Source of the DNA: UBA5794 sp964196275
Lineage (GTDB): Bacteria > Actinomycetota > Acidimicrobiia > Spongiisociales > UBA5794
Length of the DNA: 10,679 bases
Reading direction: 5' to 3'
Assembly (NCBI GenBank): GCA_964196275.1
Contig: CAXMSN010000133.1
Coordinates: 1 to 10,679 of the forward strand
In this document: positions 6,699-10,679 of the stretch, piece by piece
Layout: every line of letters begins with the position of its first letter
Numbering within the stretch: position 1 is the first letter of the stretch
Notes under the pieces: model-generated
What the model saw: the letters and a program-made list of their open reading frames with translations, nothing else
The model's database searches: none
Told to the model about the DNA's origin: nothing
Program-made: the position numbers and the translations under genes

Positions 6699-6705
6699 GA
6701 CCGGG

Positions 6706-6788
6706 TACCGGGAGGGGGACTTGAACCCCCACGAGCTTGCGCTCAGTGGATTTTGAGTCCACCGCGTCTACCATTCCGCCATCCCGGC
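6706..6788 (-). tRNA. tRNA-Leu (anticodon CAA)
   Basis: Read on the - strand, this 83-nt stretch folds as a class II tRNA. The 7-bp acceptor stem is GCCGGGA with TCCCGGT, and the D-arm region contains GGCGGAATGGTAGACGC. The anticodon stem GTGGA/TCCAC carries loop CTCAAAA with anticodon CAA (bases 6753-6755), which reads UUG leucine codons. A long variable arm (GAGC-GCAA-GCTC) is typical of leucine tRNAs, and the T-arm is GGGGG-TTCAAGT-CCCCC. The discriminator base is A, as leucyl-tRNA synthetase expects. CCA is not encoded; CCC follows. The first acceptor pair is a G1-U72 wobble instead of G-C, a small oddity. Confidence 0.95.
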
Positions 6789-6798
6789 CTGGCCATCA

Positions 6799-6804
6799 AG
6801 GCTA
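6799..6804 (-). promoter_or_regulatory. Candidate -10 box (TAGCCT) for tRNA-Leu
   Basis: On the - strand TAGCCT lies 10 nt upstream of the 5' end of the mature tRNA-Leu and fits the TANNCT pattern of the other candidate -10 boxes here. A transcript starting a few bases downstream would need only a very short 5' trim by RNase P. No convincing -35 hexamer was found. Confidence 0.35.
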
Positions 6805-6842
6805 CCTAATGGGGCCGTTCTAATCGCTCGGTCGCGGTGCAG

Positions 6843-6848
6843 TAGTCT
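6843..6848 (+). promoter_or_regulatory. Candidate -10 box (TAGTCT) for a leaderless small-protein mRNA
   Basis: TAGTCT ends 6 nt before the ATG at 6855, the same spacing as at trpC and polA. There is no Shine-Dalgarno sequence before this ATG, as expected for a leaderless transcript. The site supports both the gene and the chosen start. Confidence 0.5.
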
Positions 6849-6854
6849 CCTGCG

Positions 6855-7139
6855 ATGGCACGAAGCGCCCTTGACAAGATCCACGCCCTCAATGCGATGA
6901 TCGAGAGCCTTGATGGGGATATCGAGCAGGCTCGGGCAGAGTTGGGGATGCTCGAGCACATCGATGCCGATACCCAACGCGACGCCGCGGTCACAGAGCA
7001 CGCCGAGGATCGACAGGATGCGCGTATGACAGCGTCGGATGTCGCACGAATAACGAAGCACATCGACAAGTTGCTGTCCAAGCGGGCCAAGACGACACGT
7101 AAGCGCGATGCCAGCCTTGCGAAGCTGCAGGCGGGGTGA
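6855..7139 (+). CDS. Small coiled-coil protein of unknown function
   Basis: I do not recognise this 94-aa protein. It is rich in Ala, Asp, Glu, Lys and Arg, with no signal peptide, membrane segment or Cys. Hydrophobic residues recur at heptad-like spacing (KIHALNAMIESLDGDI, then LGMLEHI, then ITKHIDKLL), which suggests two helices forming a coiled coil. The N-terminal half is acidic, and the last 30 residues are strongly basic (KHIDKLLSKRAKTTRKRDAS), so contact with nucleic acid or ribosomes is possible but unsupported. The ATG is preceded at 6 nt by a leaderless-type -10 box. It stands alone between tRNA-Leu and polA. The long opposite-strand frame over this region runs into the tRNA and is not a better candidate. 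Confidence 0.75.
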   Translation: MARSALDKIHALNAMIESLDGDIEQARAELGMLEHIDADTQRDAAVTEHAEDRQDARMTASDVARITKHIDKLLSKRAKTTRKRDASLAKLQAG

Positions 7140-7183
7140 CACTTCAAGCCACGCGGTTGGACGGCTCCAGAACGATCCACGTA

Positions 7184-7277
7184 GATGTGGCTGGGGCTCG
7201 TGGCGTTTCACTGTGGCGCCGAATCGGTAGACACGCCGCCTGGCCACATCCCGTCTAGACACTTCATTCGGCGTGTC
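7184..7277. repeat. Cluster of inverted repeats in the spacer upstream of polA
   Basis: The 183-nt spacer 7140-7322 holds no gene. It contains three perfect inverted repeats: GATGTGGC/GCCACATC (7184-7191, 7243-7250), CGCCGAAT/ATTCGGCG (7217-7224, 7266-7273) and GACACGCCG/CGGCGTGTC (7230-7238, 7269-7277). The last two share the right arm, so they exclude each other as RNA stems, and the first would interlock with them. The cluster lies upstream of the proposed polA start of transcription. It would therefore act as DNA, as the 3' end of the small-protein mRNA, or as part of an unrecognised RNA. Confidence 0.5.
7212..7238 (+). other. Stretch resembling the D-arm of a tRNA-Leu (possible tRNA relic)
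   Basis: TGGCG (7215-7219 region) followed after two extra bases by GAATCGGTAGACACGC (7221-7236) closely resembles the 5' part of typical bacterial leucine tRNAs, in which TGGCGGAATCGGTAGACACGC-like D-arms are common. No matching anticodon arm, T-arm or acceptor partner follows, so it is not a working tRNA. The comparison is from memory. It could be the remnant of a duplicated or disrupted tRNA gene, or coincidence within the inverted-repeat cluster. Confidence 0.35.
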
Positions 7278-7310
7278 CGGGTAGAGCCCGTCACGGATCC
7301 AGGTGACAGG

Positions 7311-7316
7311 TACGCT
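7311..7316 (+). promoter_or_regulatory. Candidate -10 box (TACGCT) for a leaderless polA transcript
   Basis: TACGCT ends exactly 6 nt before the polA ATG at 7323. No good ribosome-binding site lies at the right distance, which agrees with a leaderless mRNA whose first base is at or next to the start codon. No -35 match is evident. Confidence 0.5.
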
Positions 7317-7322
7317 GAACGC

Positions 7323-9944
7323 ATGAAGAAGCTTGCGCTGCTCGACGGACACTCACTCGCCTATCGGGCGTTCTATGCCCTTCCTCCGGACCTCGCCACC
7401 CCAAGCGGCCAGATCACGAACGCGGTGTTTGGTTTCACTTCGATGTTGATCAAACTCCTCGATGATGAGGCTCCCGACGCCGTAGCGGTCGCATGGGATC
7501 GAGCTGAGAAGACCTTTCGGGCGGATCGCTATCCCGAGTACAAAGCCAACCGCGAGTCGGCACCAGACATCTTTCGCAGCCAGGTACCCCTTATAAAGGA
7601 GGTGCTCGAGGCGATGCAGATCCCACAGGTCAGCGCCGCAGGGTTCGAGGCCGACGACGTGATCGCAACACTGTCGCGATCGGGCAGGGAGATCGGGTAT
7701 GAGATCGTCGTCGTCACCGGAGACAGGGACGCATTCCAGCTGTCGACCGATGACATCACAGTCCTCTACACGAAACGGGGTATCTCCGACACGGTTCACG
7801 CCACACCGTCGTGGATAGAGGAACGCTACGGGATCGCTCCAGATCGCTATGTCGAGTACGCGGCATTGAGAGGTGACTCATCGGACAACCTACCCGGTGT
7901 GCCAGGGGTGGGGGAGAAGACTGCAGCGAAGCTCATCAACGCCCACGAGAGTCTTGAGTCTTTGTACGAATCCCTCGATGAGATGACCCCGAAGCTGAGC
8001 GAAAATCTTGCTGCGGCACGGGACCAGGTCTTTCTGAACCGCGAGCTCATGACGATGATCTTCGACGTGCCGATGGACGACCTTGGCCCGGCCGATCTGG
8101 ATCTCACTCCCTTCGATCGTGACACTGTCAGATCAATGTTCGACGACCTTGCGTTCCGAACCTTGTGGCAGCGACTGGAGGATCTTGGCGGGGTGACGGT
8201 CGCGGAGCGCTCCGTGCTTGATATCGAGGTGATCTCGGTAACCGACCCGGCCAAGGCGACATCCCTTGTCATCGGGACCGCGCTCGCTGTCGATCCGATT
8301 TGGGAAGGTTCGGACCTTCTCGGTTTGGTTGTCGCGGGTGATCCCGCCCACTACGTGCCGCTTGTGCAAGCGTCTGGAATGCTCGAGGCGCTGTCGCACG
8401 GTCCGGGGATCGTCGCACACGACGTCAAAGCGTTGGTGCTGGCCCTCATCGAAGCAGAGCTGCCGGTACCTGTCCTGGCGTTCGACACGATGCTCGCTGC
8501 CTACGTGATAAACCCTGCCCAACGCGCCCCGAGTCTCGAGGATCTTGCGTACAAGGAGCTTGGTGTCGATGTCGATGAGGCAGACAGGGGGGACGACGGA
8601 GGGTCACAGGAGGCCTTCTCGTTCGAGGAGGCAGCGATCGACCTCGATACGCCCGCGAGGCGAGCGGTCGCGATCGAACGTCTTGTGGAGCCACTCACCG
8701 AGCAGATGGATGCCCGAGGAGGCCTTGGCCTCTACACGGAGATCGAACTTCCGCTGGTGCCGATACTCGCAGGCATGGAGCACGCGGGAGTCGGGCTCGA
8801 TGTCGACTTCCTTGTAACTTTCGGGCAGGAACTTACGGCCCGAATCGCTGTGCTCCAGTCTGAGATCCATGACCTTGCTGGCCATTCGTTCAACGTCAAT
8901 TCGACGCTGCAACTCAGGCAGGTCTTGTTCGACGAACTCGGGTTGCCTGTGATCAAGAAGACCCCGAAGGGAGCACCTTCAACAGATGCATCAGTCCTCG
9001 AGAAGCTTGCGGACCAGCATGCCATCGTGTCCAAGCTCCTGTCGTTCAGGGAACTGGACAAGCTCCGGTCGACATACGTTGAGGCACTGCTCAAGCTTGT
9101 TGGAGCCGATGGGCGGGTTAGAGGTCGATTCAACCAGATGGGAGCAGCGACGGGACGCCTGTCCATGGAGCGGCCGAACCTCCAGAACATCCCTGCCCGA
9201 ACCGAAGAAGGGCGTGCGATTCGAAACGCGTTCAAAGCTGGGGAAGGTTCGACCTTCCTCGTAGCCGACTACTCCCAGATCGAATTGAGGATTCTGGCGC
9301 ACATGTCGGAGGATCCCGGTCTCGTCTCTGCATTCACGAACGACGTTGATATCCACGCGGCGACCGCGGCGAGAATCAACGGCGTAGAACTCGAGGATGT
9401 CACCGATGCGATGCGGCGAACATCGAAGATGATCAACTTCGGGCTCTTGTACGGCATGGAGGCCTACGGGCTGGCGCAACGATTGGACATCGATCGGTCG
9501 GAGGCACAGCGCCACATCGACGAGTACTTCGCGCAGTTCCCGGAGGTTCGACGATTCATGAGCGGCATCGTCGAGCGGGCGAGGGACACCGGGTACACCA
9601 CCACGATCCTGGGGAGACGCAGATATCTTCCGGAGCTGCACAGCCGGAGCACGCGAGACAGGCAGATGGGGGAGCGCATGGCCCTGAATGCGCCAATCCA
9701 AGGGTCAGCGGCCGACATCATCAAGAAAGCGATGATCGACCTTGAAGCGGCGCTCAGGTCGAGATCCTCCCGCGCAGAGATGCTTCTGCAGATCCACGAC
9801 GAACTGGTCATCGAAGTGCCGATAGCCGAACTTGACCAGGTAACCACGCTGACGGTCGAGATCATGGAGGGTGTCGCTGAACTCCGCGTGCCTCTGAAAG
9901 TGTCGTACGGCGTCGGCGAGACTCTCGCTGCAGCCGGGCACTGA
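7323..9944 (+). CDS. polA: DNA polymerase I (PolA), with a degenerate proofreading domain
   Basis: This 873-aa repair polymerase removes RNA primers and fills gaps. The N-terminal 5' nuclease (about 1-290) has LLDGHSLAYRAF (D8), YPEYKANR, GFEADDVIATL, VVTGDRDAFQL and GDSSDNLPGVPGVGEKTA. The middle domain (about 300-480) keeps the fold marker FDTMLAAYVINP (from 387) but lacks the proofreading metal ligands. No DxE is seen in the first motif, the second reads HDVKALV where Escherichia coli has NLKYD, and the third lacks its Asp. The polymerase domain is complete: motif A DYSQIELRI (D649), motif B RRTSKMINFGLLYG (K702, F706) and motif C QIHDELVIE (D826, E827). The frame extends upstream to 7185, but the ATG at 7323 gives the family N-terminus and follows a -10 box by 6 nt. 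rpsA follows after 113 nt. Confidence 0.97.
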   Translation: MKKLALLDGHSLAYRAFYALPPDLATPSGQITNAVFGFTSMLIKLLDDEAPDAVAVAWDRAEKTFRADRYPEYKANRESAPDIFRSQVPLIKEVLEAMQIPQVSAAGFEADDVIATLSRSGREIGYEIVVVTGDRDAFQLSTDDITVLYTKRGISDTVHATPSWIEERYGIAPDRYVEYAALRGDSSDNLPGVPGVGEKTAAKLINAHESLESLYESLDEMTPKLSENLAAARDQVFLNRELMTMIFDVPMDDLGPADLDLTPFDRDTVRSMFDDLAFRTLWQRLEDLGGVTVAERSVLDIEVISVTDPAKATSLVIGTALAVDPIWEGSDLLGLVVAGDPAHYVPLVQASGMLEALSHGPGIVAHDVKALVLALIEAELPVPVLAFDTMLAAYVINPAQRAPSLEDLAYKELGVDVDEADRGDDGGSQEAFSFEEAAIDLDTPARRAVAIERLVEPLTEQMDARGGLGLYTEIELPLVPILAGMEHAGVGLDVDFLVTFGQELTARIAVLQSEIHDLAGHSFNVNSTLQLRQVLFDELGLPVIKKTPKGAPSTDASVLEKLADQHAIVSKLLSFRELDKLRSTYVEALLKLVGADGRVRGRFNQMGAATGRLSMERPNLQNIPARTEEGRAIRNAFKAGEGSTFLVADYSQIELRILAHMSEDPGLVSAFTNDVDIHAATAARINGVELEDVTDAMRRTSKMINFGLLYGMEAYGLAQRLDIDRSEAQRHIDEYFAQFPEVRRFMSGIVERARDTGYTTTILGRRRYLPELHSRSTRDRQMGERMALNAPIQGSAADIIKKAMIDLEAALRSRSSRAEMLLQIHDELVIEVPIAELDQVTTLTVEIMEGVAELRVPLKVSYGVGETLAAAGH

Positions 9945-9957
9945 ACGCCCATTCGCC

Positions 9958-9987
9958 TTGCCGTTTGGGCATCCGTTGCTATATGCT
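9958..9987 (+). promoter_or_regulatory. Candidate rpsA promoter (TTGCCG, 18 nt, TATGCT)
   Basis: A TTGCCG at 9958-9963 and a TATGCT at 9982-9987 are separated by 18 nt, the best-looking -35/-10 pair in the window. Transcription would begin near 9994, giving a leader of roughly 65 nt before the rpsA ATG. Unlike trpC and polA, this gene would therefore have a leader with a ribosome-binding site, as expected for a strongly expressed ribosomal protein gene. Confidence 0.55.
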
Positions 9988-9994
9988 TGAGGAG

Positions 9995-10025
9995 CCTTCG
10001 CTGGTCTGCTGCGCGCGCCCGAAGG
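9995..10025 (+). promoter_or_regulatory. Possible hairpin in the rpsA mRNA leader
   Basis: CCTTCG (9995-10000) and CGAAGG (10020-10025) are reverse complements enclosing a GC-rich 19-nt loop. They fall at the very start of the predicted rpsA transcript, upstream of the AGGAG at 10041-10045. S1 controls its own mRNA in Escherichia coli through leader structure, so a regulatory role is conceivable. The stem is only 6 bp. Confidence 0.3.
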
Positions 10026-10057
10026 AACATGACCCCTTCAAGGAGACCGACTCTTAC

Positions 10058-10679
10058 ATGCCCAACGACACCGACCGAGACCTCACCGCAATCGGTGAGG
10101 AGCTAGCAACAGCGGCTATCGAGCCAGAAGACCAGGGACGAGCGACCACGGACAGCAGTCCAGAGGACGACGAACCACAGACGACGGACGACGGATCAGC
10201 GGTGGTTGATTCTGTAACCGCTGCTGCCGGGTCGGATCAGATCTCAGAGATCGCGGACATTGCAGCGTCCGATGAGCCGGCACCGGATGTTCCTGCGACC
10301 GATGCTGCCGAAGAATCTGTCGAAGAGGACTCCGCTGTGGAGCCCACCGTTGAAGTCGCTGCCGAAGCCGAAGTCGAAGAAGCCGCAGCGGCTTCGGATT
10401 CAGCTACTGAGGAACCTGTCGACGGATCTACAGACGAACCGCAAGATAAGAAGCCTGCGCGTCAGCGGCCTCGTGGCGACCGACCGGCTATTTCGGCCCC
10501 CAAGAGTATCGGTGACATCCCTGACGACATCTCGGCTGATGACTTCGCTGCCGCGATCGAACAGACCGTGTTCGAATTCAAAGAGGGCGACATCGTCGCA
10601 GGCACCGTTGTTCGCGTCGATCCCGATGAGGTTCTCGTCGACATCGGTTACAAGTCCGAGGGTGTCATTCCTCCACACG
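10058..10679 (+). CDS. rpsA: 30S ribosomal protein S1 (RpsA), 5' part, with a long acidic N-terminal extension
   Basis: S1 binds mRNA on the 30S subunit through repeated S1 (OB-fold) domains. Here 207 residues are visible before the window ends. The family start is seen late: DDFAAAIEQTVFEFKEGDIVAG (161-182) and then VVRVDPDEVLVDIGYKSEGVIP (184-205), the first S1 domain. In common actinobacterial S1 proteins this begins about 30 residues from the start. Here it is preceded by a low-complexity extension: residues 1-130 hold 41 Asp/Glu, only two Arg and no Lys, followed by a basic patch at 131-142 (KKPARQRPRGDR). The ATG at 10058 follows AGGAG (10041-10045) by 12 nt, which is rather long. No later ATG or GTG is as well placed, and the codon use of the extension looks like a real gene. 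It lies just after polA, the usual actinobacterial order. Confidence 0.93.
   Translation, partial: MPNDTDRDLTAIGEELATAAIEPEDQGRATTDSSPEDDEPQTTDDGSAVVDSVTAAAGSDQISEIADIAASDEPAPDVPATDAAEESVEEDSAVEPTVEVAAEAEVEEAAAASDSATEEPVDGSTDEPQDKKPARQRPRGDRPAISAPKSIGDIPDDISADDFAAAIEQTVFEFKEGDIVAGTVVRVDPDEVLVDIGYKSEGVIPPH

Noticed and set aside
7185..7322. Upstream extension of polA by 46 residues
   Set aside because: The PolA family N-terminus (LALLDGHSLAYRAF) starts at 7323, where a -10 box lies 6 nt upstream; the extension covers the inverted-repeat spacer.
6768..7352. 194-aa open frame on the - strand over the small gene
   Set aside because: It overlaps the 5' end of the tRNA and the polA start, and has no family signature or promoter.
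10029..10106. 25-codon upstream open frame (ATG at 10029) overlapping the rpsA start
   Set aside because: It has no ribosome-binding site at proper spacing, overlaps rpsA out of frame, and is Pro/Thr/Ser-rich as expected by chance; kept only as a weak regulatory-uORF idea.
1..10679. CRISPR array, prophage, toxin-antitoxin or defence island
   Set aside because: No evenly spaced repeats, integrase, transposase, nuclease or paired small genes of those types are visible; all long frames are housekeeping genes or the two-component pair.

Overview
The window looks like chromosome of a high-GC Gram-positive bacterium, most likely an actinobacterium and possibly a deep-branching one such as an Acidimicrobiia-type lineage. 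Three things suggest this: GC-rich codon use; tryptophan genes lying close to polA and rpsA, an arrangement known from actinobacteria (in Mycobacterium tuberculosis trpE-trpC-trpB-trpA lie about 15 genes upstream of polA-rpsA); and several start codons that appear to be leaderless, with a TANNCT -10 box exactly 6 nt upstream. A stand-alone trpF is present, which Streptomyces and mycobacteria lack, so those groups are unlikely. The lineage is inferred from recall, not from a search.

Layout, all protein genes on the + strand. (1) The 3' part of trpE (anthranilate synthase component I), cut by the left edge. (2) An OmpR-type response regulator and a membrane histidine kinase, placed between trpE and the other trp genes. 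The 160 nt between these two genes is filled by a palindromic element with imperfect 23-bp terminal inverted repeats and two internal hairpins. (3) trpC-trpF-trpB-trpA, joined by ATGA or 8-nt overlaps and so almost certainly translationally coupled. They convert carboxyphenylaminodeoxyribulose phosphate or its precursor to tryptophan. trpG and trpD are not in the window. (4) A short palindromic repeat, then a tRNA-Leu(CAA) gene on the - strand, convergent with trpA. (5) A 94-aa lysine-rich, probably coiled-coil protein of unknown function. (6) A 183-nt spacer with several inverted repeats and a stretch resembling the D-arm of tRNA-Leu. (7) polA, whose proofreading domain lacks its metal-binding residues. 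(8) The 5' part of rpsA (ribosomal protein S1), with an unusual acidic N-terminal extension of about 130 residues, cut by the right edge.

The content is mainly housekeeping: tryptophan synthesis, DNA repair polymerase and translation. I see no phage, CRISPR, toxin-antitoxin or defence system. The parts worth a second look are the palindromic element between the two-component genes, the two-component system inside the trp cluster, the S1 extension, the shared promoter architecture and the structured spacer before polA.
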